Assembly (NCBI GenBank): GCA_023052935.1
Contig: CM041292.1
Span: 114,696,936-114,760,935, forward strand
DNA: 64,000 bases
From: Piezodorus guildinii
Lineage: Eukaryota; Arthropoda; Insecta; Hemiptera; Pentatomidae
Direction of reading: 5' to 3'
The notes below the pieces were generated by a model that saw only the letters and a program-made list of their open reading frames with translations, made no database searches and had not been told where the DNA came from. Shown one piece after another: positions 1-11,039 of the stretch. Position 1 is the stretch's first letter, and each line of letters begins with the position of its first letter. Position numbers and translations under genes: made by a program.

Positions 1-125
1 TAAATATTGGGACTTAAATCCCAGACAATAATTCTTCTTACAAGTAATAATAAGAAAATAATGTATTAGTTTATAGAAATTAATGTGCAAAGGATGTCTT
101 ATGTTTTTATCCTATGTTAACTTAA

Positions 126-161
<36 letters not shown>

Positions 162-540
162 ACTATTTAGTATATCCATCTATTACTTTCAGTTATGATG
201 GAATTATCTCTAACATTAATTTTTAGTTCTTGTTAATTCAAGTAATTTATATTTATGGTAGAAACAGATACTTCATCCCTTAAGACATTCATTACCCTTG
301 AGTATATTCAGATCAGCCAGTTAAGAGTATACCTTTATAACAAGAAATGTATACAGGTATAATAGAAATCATATATTTGGATTATAACAAATGTTCTGTA
401 TTCAAATAAATAGTGGACATGTGAACACTAATGAACCGATTGTCATTCCATTCAGCGAGAAACCTATTGAATGAAAACATCTCGGTTTATCATTATTTTT
501 TTTTAACTGATCACGATTTATTACGGTATTAAAATTCTCG
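1..540. other. AT-rich DNA, no gene seen
   Basis: The stretch is strongly A+T-rich and contains a long poly(T) run at about 129-158, which could be the antisense tail of an old retroposed copy. No coding frame, tRNA-like box or repeat shared with the rest of the window was recognised. Confidence 0.5.
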
Positions 541-965
541 CGACAGAGTGGAAGGATAAACACAACCCGCGGAAGAATAGCGGATGATGAGGGAGGAGCG
601 GGCGATAAAATAAGAGGACTGGATAACCGAGGTGCAAACTTGGCCGGATCCCAGCCCGAATTAATCCAAGCCGATCTCAAAATACCTGTATCATGAGGCC
701 AATCTAAACACTGTTATCTCCACTGGAATCTTTTACCGTTCCTGAAGGGATAAAGCGTAGTTCGGTAGGAGGAAGGAGGGGAAGTAATCTCCTCTTCCAA
801 CGACAGCTACACAGTTTGGACATTTGGGCAAGTTTAATACTGACAGAATGGATAACCTTACAGAGCAGCAGGCGGTTCCGCAATCTTCACGGGATTCAGC
901 TTTAAAATATTGATTCCGGAAACAGCCGGATCAGGAAATCTATTAGCATTGGAGAGAATCCAGAT
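541..965. other. GC-elevated single-copy block
   Basis: Base composition rises well above the surrounding AT-rich DNA and mixed-sequence DNA continues for about 420 bases. It contains purine-rich stretches near 590 and 765 and no long homopolymers. A 92-codon minus-strand frame covers the first part (402-680) but has no recognisable domain and extends into AT-rich DNA, so I do not call it a gene. I saw no second copy in the window. It could be a conserved noncoding element, an exon or an old repeat. Confidence 0.35.
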
Positions 966-2146
966 GAAGTTATTTTTTAAAAAGAGGAGGACGAAAGCAA
1001 GGGACTGTAACGTCCTTACCATTTCAAAACAAGCCTATTAGATAGGTCATCTTTTACATAGGTACATAATAGATAAATAATCACTTTAAACAAACGTTCT
1101 TGTACGAATATACAACCAATAATAAATAATCTACATACAATTCTTAAAGAGTCTGGCACATCTATTGAAATATCAATTATATAATCAAAGAATTAACAAA
1201 TCAATAAAAAATAATTATAAATGATATTAATAGAAACAATAACAGTGACAATGACAACAAGCGAACAAAATAATATGATAATAAAAATTAACTCCTTTTC
1301 TAATTTACGAAGATTTATATATACATTGAGATACATAATAATGTATTTTAATTAATTTTTCAACACTATCAATATTAGGAATTCTCTCTATCTTTCGTTG
1401 GTACAGGCTCATTGGTACCTAATCTATTCTAGGTACATTTTAACAGTAGGTCACGAGTATTGGTAACTTTATTATAAACATACTGATACTACACTGAAAA
1501 ATAAAGTATAAGCATACTGAAAAATTTGTGTTCCTTATAAAAAATGTGTATAGAGACAACGTATGTGTTGATCAATTTTTGTTTGTTGTAAGTCCGAAGG
1601 ATTTTGTTGTTTAAATAGATCTTACATTTTTCTTTTATATTACTGAAGTATTTGTATGTGAATATAAATAAATAAAAATCAGAAATTTTAAAATTAAGGA
1701 AACCAAATATTGTATTCCCTCGAATCATTACAATATCAATTTTTTTAACATGGGCACAATTTCTGATTGTTGTACTTACTTAAATTAAGATGCGAATAAA
1801 AATATTAAAGAAAACAAAAAACAATCTTCCTCAAATAACAGCTATTAGCATTTTATTGATATAAACTATTTTTTTTTTTACTAGAAACTAAAATATAATA
1901 AAATCATCAACTATATATAACTTTAAAAAAAAAGAAAGTATTTTTTGACCATTTCACTCAAATCGTGTCTGTTTGACACTGAGTTGACAATTAGCATTTA
2001 AGCTTCTTTGGGACATATGCGACTTGATCAGTCAGAGTGATAAATATTGAGTATATTCCATAAAGTAACTCTAAATTATTAATACGAATAGGACTACGAA
2101 TTATTATTAATACGCTAAAAATAATTGTTTCAATTGAAAGAAATGT
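966..2146. other. AT-rich DNA, no gene seen
   Basis: Long A+T-rich stretch with short homopolymers and only chance reading frames. Nothing recognisable was found on either strand. Confidence 0.5.
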
Positions 2147-2370
2147 TTGTTTGTGTATTCATTTAACGTTACTTTGTGCTGATATGGCTAATAGGACGAA
2201 GCTACAGTGGGAGTAAACAATTTTGTCTATCCAGGATAGCACAGGTTAGGGATCACCTTTTTACGTCCACTTCAAAGAGCAACATAGCTAAGGATTTTCT
2301 ACTCATACAAGCCTTGGGCATAGAAGGCTGTTATGCTAGCCACGCAACACACGTAACCCTGAAAGGGTGG
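2147..2370 (-). mobile_element. SINE family B copy, tail-to-head on + strand
   Basis: Read on the minus strand this is a tRNA-headed SINE. The head, near 2320-2370, contains an A-box-like TGGCTAGCATAACAGCC. The tail ends in an imperfect ATTTA-rich repeat at 2147-2170. The body motif 'GATGCTACAGTGGGAG' type is shared with about a dozen other places in the window. This copy has lost part of the body, including the B box. It abuts a second copy directly, and both end in a short CCCT...AGGG hairpin. Confidence 0.75.
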
Positions 2371-2677
2371 TTTGTTTATTTATTTAAGGTCACTTTATGA
2401 TACTAAGGCTAATCGGATGATGCTACAATGGGAGTCCTAAATTTTTCCTATCCAGGTTTTATTAGGATAGGGATCTTTAACGAGAACCTGACATCGTACA
2501 GGCCCGGGACCACCTTTTAACGTCCCCTCCGAAGGACGGCATAACTAAGGATTTTTTACTCCCATTAAAAAATCCTAGGACCACCTTCGGGTTTGAACCC
2601 GTGACCTTTGGCATAGGAGGCTGTTATGCTAACCACCCAGCTACAAGTGGTTAGCATTAACCCTCCGAAAGGGTGGT
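2371..2677 (-). mobile_element. SINE family B, near full-length copy
   Basis: This is the most complete family-B SINE in the window. On the minus strand it has an A box (GTGGTTAGCATAACAGCC-like) and a B box, GGGTTCAAACCC, at about 2591-2602. Then come the conserved TTTTTTAATGGGAGTAAAAA stretch, a body with CCTTCGGAGGGGACGTTAAAA, and an ATTTATTTAA-type tail. The internal polymerase III boxes show it is tRNA-derived; the head most resembles a tRNA-Val or tRNA-Glu type. It lies in tandem with the copy at 2147-2370. Confidence 0.85.
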
Positions 2678-2809
2678 TTGATTCATTTCATAACAGTATA
2701 AGGCACATATATTGCCAATGCTGAAAAAAAAGTCATTATTTCGTTATCCTCTTATTCACGATAAAACACCATAAAAGAAATAATAAATCTTAGGCTTTAT
2801 CGAATAAGA

Positions 2810-3225
2810 AACCACAACCGCAGAGACGATGTTCCGAGTGACAGTTGAAAGAAGCGGATGAAGGTGTAAAATACAGGACCAATTTGTCTGGAGACTCTCC
2901 TGAGCCAGCCGTGTGTCCCCTTCCACGTCGGATAAATCTTCTTGGATCACGCACTTTATCAGGACCTTTTAATAACCATCATATCCCTGGTTACTCCTGA
3001 GGTATGAAATCCCCTTGCTGGTGGTCGCCGCACAATAAGAGCTTAACATGGATCGCCCGTATATCAGGAGATTAGGGGGAGGGGTACCTACGGGCGGCAA
3101 TGGCTCCAGTAGAGCTTTTAACAGGTGATTTAGGGAGCAATTTCAACAGGATACATTGAATCCTTCTACGAGGAGAATAGGGATTACTTCGGCGATAATC
3201 CCAAATAATAGGTAGCAGAGGATCT
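2810..3225. other. GC-elevated single-copy block
   Basis: Mixed-composition DNA with G-rich patches near 3065-3100. A minus-strand frame of 64 codons (2756-2950) covers part of it but matches no family I know. It could be an exon, a conserved regulatory element or old repeat DNA; no other copy was seen. Confidence 0.3.
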
Positions 3226-3448
3226 TTATGTAACATAACTCGTGCAATTATTAATATAACACTGATCGATCATAAAAAATATTAGTATTAATAAATAAAT
3301 ATTAAAAAATAAAACAACAAACGAAAAGTCTATAGAAAGACATTTGTACATCTGAAACTCCCTATCGACATAATCAAATGTTATTAACTTTACTCCCTGT
3401 AGCTTCTAATACAAAATTTAAGCGTCATAATAGCATTACATAAATAAT

Positions 3449-4020
3449 CACGCGCGACTTTCGCTTACCTCGGTTTTTAAAATTAATTTAAAAACTATTG
3501 AATAAAATTAGAGATAATGCGGTTAATTTTTAGGAATCTATAAAATTACAGATACTTTATAAGGGTATAAAATTAAAAAGTCGGCCCTGTCAGACTATTT
3601 CAATCAGACCAAAACCTAAATGGTATTGAAGCCCATTGAACTTTACATCGACGGGTTCCCTGTAGCATGGTGGTTAGCATAACAGCCTCTAATGCCCAAA
3701 TGGACATTAAAGAAATAACTAAACAACTTTACATCGATATAGCAAGTTTAATTAAAATAGGTTGAGCGGCTTTTATATGTATATCGTAAAAAGGTAAAAA
3801 ATGCTAGGTATAAAGTGGCTCTGGTGTGCCAATTTTATGACCAAGTTGCTGTAATATCTCAGATATATACCCTAATAAAATATAAAATTTCAGTTTTATA
3901 CAAATTATATTTTTCATGCTAGACATACCACATAAACACAGACCTTTTGTGGGACTTGGACATTTGGACTAAGGAGGAGCTAAAACGAGTATTTTCTGTG
4001 AAAACTGGAATACAATAAGA
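3449..4020 (-). mobile_element. Repeat family A, minus copy, interrupted by a SINE
   Basis: The left edge carries the family's GCGCGACTTTCGCTTACCT end. The interior holds landmarks shared with the other copies: the 'CCTGTCAGACTATTTCAATC' segment, 'TTTACATCGATATAGC', the 'GTATAAAGTGGCTCT' segment and the 'ACAGACCTTTTGTGGGACTT' segment. It stops near 4020 and lacks the terminal hairpin. A short SINE (3652-3724) interrupts it, so family A was here first. Confidence 0.75.
3652..3724 (+). mobile_element. Internally deleted SINE B with 13-bp target duplication
   Basis: The insert is 73 bp. It begins with the SINE-B tRNA-like head (GTTCCCTGTAGCATGGTGG, then TTAGCATAACAGCC). After a junction near 3702 it ends in the SINE-B tail (GACATTAAAGAAATAACTAA). 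The entire B box and body are missing. It is flanked by perfect direct repeats AACTTTACATCGA at 3639-3651 and 3725-3737, which are host family-A sequence. It therefore looks like a true retroposition event of an already deleted RNA, or a later internal deletion. Confidence 0.8.
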
Positions 4021-4255
4021 GGTATTAATGAGGGTTTTTTTATTACATTTTTAGTTGTTTTTTTAGGGGGTATATGGGTTCAATAATTTTTAACAAAACT
4101 GCTTAAAATATTCCGCATAAAGGAATCCTCAGAAACTAGGTTCAGTCGAAAAGTGGTATAGAATGTGTGGGCGAATCGTTATTTAGAATGTAGATTTTGT
4201 TCGTGGAGCATTTCGTTTATTGTACGCAATTTAAAATAGATTCAAGTTTTTAAAA
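4021..4255. other. AT-rich DNA, no feature
   Basis: Short AT-rich spacer. Nothing recognised. Confidence 0.4.
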
Positions 4256-4690
4256 ATGATGTTTACAAGTCAAACCAAGCGCATAGGAAAGCTCTTTCGA
4301 AGGGAAGACCCCTGCGGTGAGATTTCTCTTAGGATGTCCAATATTCGGGCCAAACAGACTAGCCAGGAGAAGGAAGGCCGTTATAGAGGCGGGTCAATTA
4401 TTGCGACTGCCCCATTAACAGGCCACCTTATCATTAGTCCTCATTATTATCTCAGTTTAGGCTACTCTCTTCCAATCCAACAACTGTCCGCTAACCACGC
4501 CTGCTCTCAAGAATTCGCCAGTACTTGCCACCTTCAACCTTTCTCTACACCTCTTCTTATTTTCACATGCCTATCGCACACACTGGCTGCGGAGGCACAA
4601 AACGCTTAAGAGAACGTATCTTCAAGGGGAGGTGTGCATGGTCGAAAGAAAGGCGAACGAAGCGAGTGAAAGTAGCAGTCCCGCCTGTCA
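4256..4690. other. GC-elevated block with 117-codon open frame
   Basis: An open frame of 117 codons runs from ATG at 4256 to 4609 on the plus strand. This is among the longest in the window and lies entirely in a patch of higher GC. The protein has no signal peptide, membrane segment or motif that I recognise, and its composition is not convincing as coding (runs of His, Ser, Thr and Leu). GC elevation continues past the stop to about 4690, which argues for a noncoding conserved block rather than an exon. Confidence 0.3.
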
Positions 4691-5467
4691 CATAACTTAC
4701 ACCAATATTTTTTGAAGGAAATAAAATGGGAAATATTTAGACATGCCGAGTCATCTAAAAGAATGTTCGCAAAATAATTTACTAATAATCACATTCAAAA
4801 TCAATTTAAATTAAATATTCGCTGGTTGAAAATAACTGAGAATAGTGGTAATTGCACAAAATAACAAAACAATTCAGCCATGGAATCTTGATAAAGACAA
4901 TTATTATTGATTCATATCTTCTATAATATTTCACCAGCCAAAGGATTTTTCAGTTGATTCAAAGCATATTCATATTGAAACTTTTAGTTGAATCAACTAT
5001 ATCGACTATTGAATATCTTTTTTTTAAGTTTTGAAGCTGAAGGAAGTAACCATTACGCACAAAAATATTTCGATGTTGAAATATTTATTCTTTGACATAT
5101 TTTAGAGATAATATCAAGGTTGTTAACGCACAAAACACAATTATAAAGTCTGATATTATATGATTTTTTTTTTTTTAACGAAGATGGATCTAGTTGAGCC
5201 GAAAGCTACTAGGAAATCAATTATTTTCAATTATGATTTTATTTTTTTAAATTTAATTTTCTTTTATAATTTTATTTTATTTTTTAAATTTAATTTTCTT
5301 TTATCATTGCTTGTTAATTAGAATAACCCGATTTTCAATGTATACTGTGGACATTTTAAGAGAGAATTATAACGATGTTTCCTAAGCGAAAAAAAAAGAG
5401 ATAGTACTTTTTCAGAAAAGAGCTGTTTGTTTTTATGAGATTTAAAGGCTTAGAATTCTTAGATTAT
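4691..5467. other. AT-rich DNA with a 47-bp direct duplication
   Basis: No gene was seen. At about 5229-5301 an AT-rich unit containing TTTAAATTTAATTTTCTTTT occurs twice in tandem, a local duplication. A poly(T) tract lies at 5165-5177. Confidence 0.5.
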
Positions 5468-5471
5468 TTAA

Positions 5472-5852
5472 CACGTTCACGCCGGTGCCGATTTTCAGTG
5501 TCTCCTCTGTGGGGCAGCGCTCGAATTTATGCCAGTTTAATCGATTATTGCCTGTTTAGACTTGTATACGAGTTGTACGTTTGCTAACAGTCAAGTTAGT
5601 GCTTATTTTGACATTTGTGTAATTCGTGCGGTATTTGCATCCTAAGCTCAGATTTCTACCAGTAAGTGTAACTCGAAGGCAGTAAATTTTTTTTTTTTTT
5701 TTACCATTATAAATAATAGATAACATGGATAGATAAATACCGGTGGTACGCGCCGTCTTATAAGACAGACTAGTGCGAGCCACCGGTGGTACACGCCGCC
5801 CCATGGGACTGGCTAGTGCGAGCCACCTGCGGTACGCGACGGCGTGTACGTG
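5472..5852. mobile_element. piggyBac-like MITE, 381 bp
   Basis: The element is bounded by TTAA on both sides (5468-5471 and 5853-5856), the target duplication expected of piggyBac-superfamily transposons. Its ends are inverted repeats: left CACGTTCACGCCG at 5472-5484 and right CGGCGTGTACGTG at 5840-5852, matching at 12 of 13 positions. There is no transposase frame at this length, so it is non-autonomous. The right third holds three imperfect direct repeats of a GGTACGCGCCG/GAGCCACC type unit (about 5741-5845). Assignment to piggyBac rests on TTAA plus inverted ends only. Confidence 0.85.
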
Positions 5853-5856
5853 TTAA

Positions 5857-6519
5857 GGTAAACCATTATTGACGAGCATTTATTATAAATTGTAGAACTT
5901 TAAATGTAGTAAATAGATTTTATTTTTTTCAATGTGAGGTAGCGGAAAACTTCTTCCCCTCCATCCTTATCCCACCGATCCACAGTCTTTAAGATCTTTG
6001 GCCGGACGAAATGATCACCTCAAAGACCTTTTTCGGTTGCGGGGGCACATAAAGTATGGAGTGGTCACCAGACCTCATGTTGTTAAAGACCTTTTAAAAA
6101 TGTATATTTTGTATCATTAATACAAATAATATAGTATAAGTACAAGGTAAAAGAAAAAAAAAAAAAAAAAAGGATAACCGAAGGAAACCGAAAGTAATGT
6201 TTATTACAATTTAAAAAAAAATCATCAGTATTAATCCGAGAAAATAGAGATCTAACTTAAGTTTATTTTAATCCTAACATTCAGGACACATGAATATCAT
6301 CAAATACATAAATGTATTTACTCAAAAAGTTAGCTTGATAAATTAAATAAACATTTGAATACATTTATTTATAAAATAATAGTAAGCCGATAATTATTAA
6401 GTAATTATAGCTATACATTAAGTTAACGATAAAAATTTATAGCTGAGCCATGATGATCATTAGAGAGGTAAAAAACTAACGGTAAGTGAAGACAACTATT
6501 TAGTTAGTTAACTCCTTTA
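5857..6519. other. AT-rich DNA, no gene seen
   Basis: Mostly AT-rich, with a purine tract near 6150-6170. A short GC-richer patch at 5940-6065 was not matched to any repeat. Confidence 0.4.
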
Positions 6520-6953
6520 CTATCTCGAGGGAACGGCTGGCGGCGGCCCACGATAAGGAGCATTGTCTACCGGCTTCTCCCTTTGTAACAGTTTAACTCT
6601 CTTCTCCAACAAAGGAACTTTATCTTCCAAGTCGAGGGAAATATGACTAGAAATATATTTATATTTAATTCCACTGCTTTCCTGTCCTCTAAACACATGG
6701 TTCCAAACAAAGAATTTATCGGATCCCTTTATCCAATCAGTCAATAGGAAGGAGCCCTACATTTGAAAAATCGTGCATATATTTATATAACTAATTTCCT
6801 ATACAGAACATAAAATTCCTAGAAGAGTAGGTTAGAAAATTGCATTACCTTCCAAAAATTACCTGATTTGTTAATTTCAATCCAAAGCATGTTATTGATA
6901 AAAAAAATAATCATGTAAATTGGTTCAAATATAATGAATGAATATTTCATATC
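6520..6953 (-). CDS. Candidate host gene, last two exons (join 6520..6756, 6849..6953)
   Basis: On the minus strand an exon of 35 codons (6849-6953) is preceded by acceptor TCTATTTTAG and ends in GGAAG|GTAATG. A 92-bp AT-rich intron follows (6757-6848), ending TTTTTCAAATGTAG, and then a 78-codon exon ends at a TAG stop (6520-6522). Both exons start and end in phase 0, so the frame is continuous across the splice. The second exon reads as real coding sequence: a charged, possibly coiled-coil segment (DLEDKVPLLEKRVKLLQREK) and a proline-rich end (GPPPAVPSR). The first exon is hydrophobic and may be a membrane segment. Earlier exons were not found and the family is not recognised. The hydrophobic exon is the less certain half. 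Confidence 0.5.
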
Positions 6954-6955
6954 CT

Positions 6956-7574
6956 AAAATAGATACAGTACTAATTGCAAATTATCGTCTTAGTATTATC
7001 GTAGAATGACAACATTAATATTTTGTTATTTAAATATTGGACAAACTATTCTTCGATTGTAGTAAATTGTTAAAGATAATCCAAGGTAATATGGTCCAGG
7101 ATAATATATGCTCAGGAACTATGAAACAATTACAATCCATTTTACTGGATAAATTACTAAACTTTAGAAATAAAATATGGGTACTTTTACTATACAGTAA
7201 CCTGCGAAATTTAATGAAATGACTGACTGATTCCAGTTACAAGAAGGATTCGCAAATATTTTTTACTAAGGTAATTCAAATTAATTTTCTGATGATATCG
7301 CGGAGACCCTTTGGACATCGTGTGGGAACCCCCACGGCCTTACGGAACACTTGTAGAAAACTACTGTTCTAAACATGTAAACAGAAATGAAACATACTAT
7401 GTATTATTTTAATATATATACATTGTTTTGTTTCTTTCTCGAAATGTGGATGGAATCTCTAAGTTAGCTTACCGTCTTCTAATCATCTGCACCCTCTTTA
7501 TAGTAAATTCAAAACTAAAAAAAAAAAAATAAATAAATGAATTGTACGTTTCGAAAATTGCATTTAAGTTTTTA
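6956..7574. other. AT-rich DNA upstream of the candidate exons
   Basis: No further exon of the minus-strand candidate gene could be identified. A short piece at 7290-7375, ending AAACTACTGTTCTAAA, resembles the end of a hAT-like fragment at 16640-16735. Confidence 0.35.
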
Positions 7575-7862
7575 AGGTTTCAGGGATTTCTTTTTTATAT
7601 TTTATTGATATTTACAACTGTATATTATAATACATCAAGCAAATAAGCTGATAAAAGATAGTGTACATAAAAAACATGAAGAGAAACTGTCCGTGGCAGC
7701 ACTCTAGTAATCAATCTAAACAAGAAGGTCTCGAGGCCATCTTCTCTTCAGACGCCTCGGTGGATTATCAGGAATCGCAAAGAAAGGATTGAAACTAGTG
7801 GATAAGAGTAGGAATTGATTTTGTCATGAAAGGAATAATACCTGGTACAGGCCAAATTCAGG
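7575..7862 (-). mobile_element. Jockey-type LINE 3' end, defined-length copy
   Basis: Read on the minus strand, it contains the C-terminal coding motif seen in other copies, PPRRLKRRWPRDLL, at about 7727-7765. A 3' untranslated region follows and ends in an A/T-rich tail near 7580. Its 5' edge, at 'GGCC(T/C)GTACCAGGTAT' near 7848-7862, is the same as that of the copy at 39505-39786. The two may therefore be a short derived subfamily rather than random truncations. Confidence 0.75.
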
Positions 7863-8340
7863 GATTATAAAATTTATTTTTAAACAAAAAATAAACAACA
7901 CCATTATTTCAAAATAAGATAAAAAACTTTGAAATACTCTACACCAAAGTGAGAAATATCGAAGAAATAAGGTTAATTCTAATTTTACACTTATTTACTA
8001 ACGTAATAAAGTAAAAAAATAACAAATTATCTTGTGAATTCACGGATTTAACTTTGCGTAACTCTAATAATTGCTGAATGATGTTAGTTTAAAAATATTG
8101 TAAATTTTCGGCTCGACAAAGATACAAGATGTATAGTCAATATTTGACATGTGCGACGGTCGGGCTGTAGAGATATAAAAGTTAATCAGAGAACCTATAA
8201 TCCTGAATCTGGCTGCATATGTTTCAGTTTTCATGATTTAATGAAGTTAAAATTGAAGAAAATGCAATTTATATTAAAAGGTAGAACCAAGATAATTGTA
8301 GATAAATCGAGGAGAAGGATAACGACGACATATAAAAGCT
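7863..8340. other. AT-rich DNA, no gene seen
   Basis: Nothing recognised. The region ends at the target site of the LINE inserted at 8354. Confidence 0.4.
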
Positions 8341-9497
8341 AGTTAATTAAGTAGTCTCTATACCTCATTCTCCGATCCTATCTCTCAAACCGTTCCTTCC
8401 GCGTTCGCTGTGGTGTAGAATTTTCTAACCTTTATCCCGTTGAGGCCGGTGTTCCTCAAGGCAGCGTCTTGGGACCCGTCCTCTACATCCTTTACACTGC
8501 TGATATTCCTACACATCCTGATACCTTTCTGGCAACTTTTGCAGACGACACCGCCATCTTATCATCCAGTTCCAATCCTGAAACAGCATCCTTATACCTG
8601 CAAAGACACCTTTCTCTTATCGAAGACTGGTGTAATGCTTGGCGCATAAAGGTGAACGAAGCCAAATGCAAACACGTTACCTTCACTCTTCGACGAAACT
8701 CCTGTCCGCCAGTTTATTTCAACTCATTACCAATTCCTCTCTCAGATACAGTCCGGTATCTTGGCTTACTGTTAGACAAAAGATTGACTTGGAACCCACA
8801 TACAAGACTTAAAGACAAGAACTCAACCGACGATTCGGACAGTTATACCGACTACTCAACAGAAAATCTGAACTTACAGCTGACAACAAATTATTAATCT
8901 ACAAGACAATACTGAAGCCCATTTGGACCTACGGACTTGAACTGTGGGGGACAGCTAAACGTACTAACATCAAACGCATTCAATCCTTTCAATCCAAAGT
9001 CCTCCGTACAATAGTAAATGCTCCTTATTATGTCTCCAACTATACCTTGCACCACGACCTTAATGTTCCATTTATTTCAGACCTAATTCCATCCAAATTT
9101 TCCAAATTCCACCAGAACCTATTTCATCATCCTAATCCTCTAGCTCAATCCCTATCCAGCTCCACTCATCCATACAACCCACCTAGAAGGTTGAAACGGC
9201 AGTGGCCCCGCGACCTGTTGTAAATATATTGGAGTTCTAGCACTGGCTAGATTCTCCACTCAATGTGATGTACGTATGAGTGTGTGTATGTGTATATAGG
9301 TATAAGTGAATTCTTGACTATTGTATTGATTCATTATTGTGTATATATTTTATTGTAATTTTATTCCGTGTAAATATTGTATGAATGTAGTATGTATGAT
9401 ATCTTTCAGCACTACTATTAATGTCCAAATTGGGACAGATTGTAACTTTACTGAATAAAAATTGTTGTTGTTGAAAAAAAAAAAAGTTAATTAAGTA
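8341..9497 (+). mobile_element. Young 5'-truncated Jockey-like LINE with target duplication
   Basis: The insert (8354-9484) is flanked by a perfect 13-bp target duplication, AGTTAATTAAGTA, at 8341-8353 and 9485-9497. It ends in an A-rich tail after TTGTTGTTGTTG, the hallmark of target-primed reverse transcription. It contains only the second half of the reverse transcriptase domain and the C-terminus of ORF2, followed by a 3' untranslated region of about 260 bp. The clean duplication and near-open frame mark it as the youngest LINE in the window. Confidence 0.93.
8355..9223 (+). pseudogene. Non-LTR reverse transcriptase, C-terminal half, one frameshift
   Basis: From the insertion edge the frame is open through GVPQGSVLGPVLY, then the catalytic FADD box (residues near codon 62), then VRYLGLLLDKRLTW. 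One frame change near 8814 (AAAGACAAGAA, where other copies read KRQE) breaks it. The other frame then continues with ILKPIWTYGLELWG and ends with PPRRLKRQWPRDLL and a TAA at 9221-9223. These are standard Jockey-clade motifs in their usual order and spacing. The endonuclease domain and ORF1 are absent through 5' truncation, so the copy cannot move by itself. Confidence 0.93.
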
Positions 9498-10480
9498 AGC
9501 CTTTTAAGCCCCCTACTGACTCCACTACCTGGGGCCCTGCACGGCTCTATATTGATACCACTCTTATATGATCTATGTCTTCATCCACGACCACACACGT
9601 CTCCTCCCTCTTAAGACTCTCATTTTCTTATAGCCAATTAGCTCAACACCGCGCAACCCTATTAGTTTTTCTTGTACCATATATCGACATTCCTTAATAG
9701 AGGCTTTTCATCATCACTCTATATTAGACATCTTTATTACATCATCCCATAAATTATTTACATACTGTATTATTTTATTACCTTTTTTGCTGGGGGATCT
9801 GGAAGCAATGTTTAGTAAAATCGATAGTTATTTTAAAGGAATTAATGATGTAAAAATGATACTTGTTTTACAAAGTAAATTGAACGTACTTCATAGAACG
9901 TATCAAAAATTCAGATAAAGCAAAAAAACTCGATATAAACCGATCTATAGGTACAATTTCCAGACCAAAGGTTGAACAAGAGGTGGTCGTGTTTGCGCCC
10001 AACCGCAAAAATTTGCTCCTCTTTCAGTACCAACTAAATAAAGGCTCAAGAAGCATCAGGAGAGTTCTTCGCCCCCAGCGACGAACCATGGCTAATATAA
10101 TAAAATAAGTAAGTGTCCTTCCAGAGCATTACTCGACATTAAGCACTGGGTATTATTAGTAGAGCTATTGCTAGCTTAGAGAATTTTAATTGGAAATATC
10201 TGGAAAAAATAAATTAAATCAACTACTAGAGAGTTATGCAGTGCTTTCCCGACCCAAAGCCTTCACAATATGCTGTTCTTTAGGGGACATTTGTTTTAAA
10301 CTTTCGATGCAATCTTATTGAAACAAATGTATGGCTTAAAAACCACTAAATAGTTTAAGATCGTGTTCCTCACGAGTTTTCTTCTGGTGAACTTTGTGAA
10401 TGTGCTCTCGAAAAATAGGCCAATTCCACCGTCGAGAAACTGGTAGAATAGAACTCAAGAAATAAAGATATAAATTAAAT
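9498..10480. other. Mixed and AT-rich DNA, no gene seen
   Basis: A pyrimidine-rich patch of moderate GC follows the LINE (9500-9660) and may be the older host sequence. No repeat or gene was assigned. Confidence 0.35.
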
Positions 10481-10494
10481 ATAAAGTATATATA

Positions 10495-10640
10495 TACATC
10501 AGATTCCCTATGACTGGCCAGGCATTCGCCTAGGAGATCACAGATCTATGTCACTCCATATGGAACAGGTTCCACAAACATTAACACACAGTAGATCCAT
10601 AATTCATGATGGCGCTAGTCATAGGAGCCCGGATTTCACT
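10495..10640. other. GC-elevated short block
   Basis: About 145 bases of mixed sequence in AT-rich surroundings. No frame, box or repeat was recognised; possibly a conserved noncoding element. Confidence 0.25.
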
Positions 10641-11039
10641 GAGCTCAGGTCAAAATGGAGAACATTGTAAATGCTATAAAATACAGAGCTTGGAATTGAG
10701 TACTTCCGCTAACCTTAATCCGATGATTTTAACGAATGAACCAATTAGATTGCTGATCTTATACTGTAAATATGTAAATTATTGATAAGGATGATTTTAA
10801 TTATAGAGTACAACCAAAGACTAAGATAAATTTGAAGTTTGAACAAAAAACAAAAAACAAAAAAAACAAGGCGGGGTACAGTAAGAATTAAAAGAGATAT
10901 TTTTTAACCGATGAAAATATGCAGTATATAAAAAATATATATGTGCATAATACATAGTATATATTCCTCTTACGCAAACGGCTATACAAGAAAGACAAAA
11001 AAATAAATACTATTAAGATATTATGTTTTGTTTTATACT

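Noticed and set aside
8440..8686. Overlapping frames of 69 codons (+) and 64 codons (-) at the LINE
   Set aside because: They are shadow frames of the reverse transcriptase reading at 8355-8813, which has the FADD box and family motifs.
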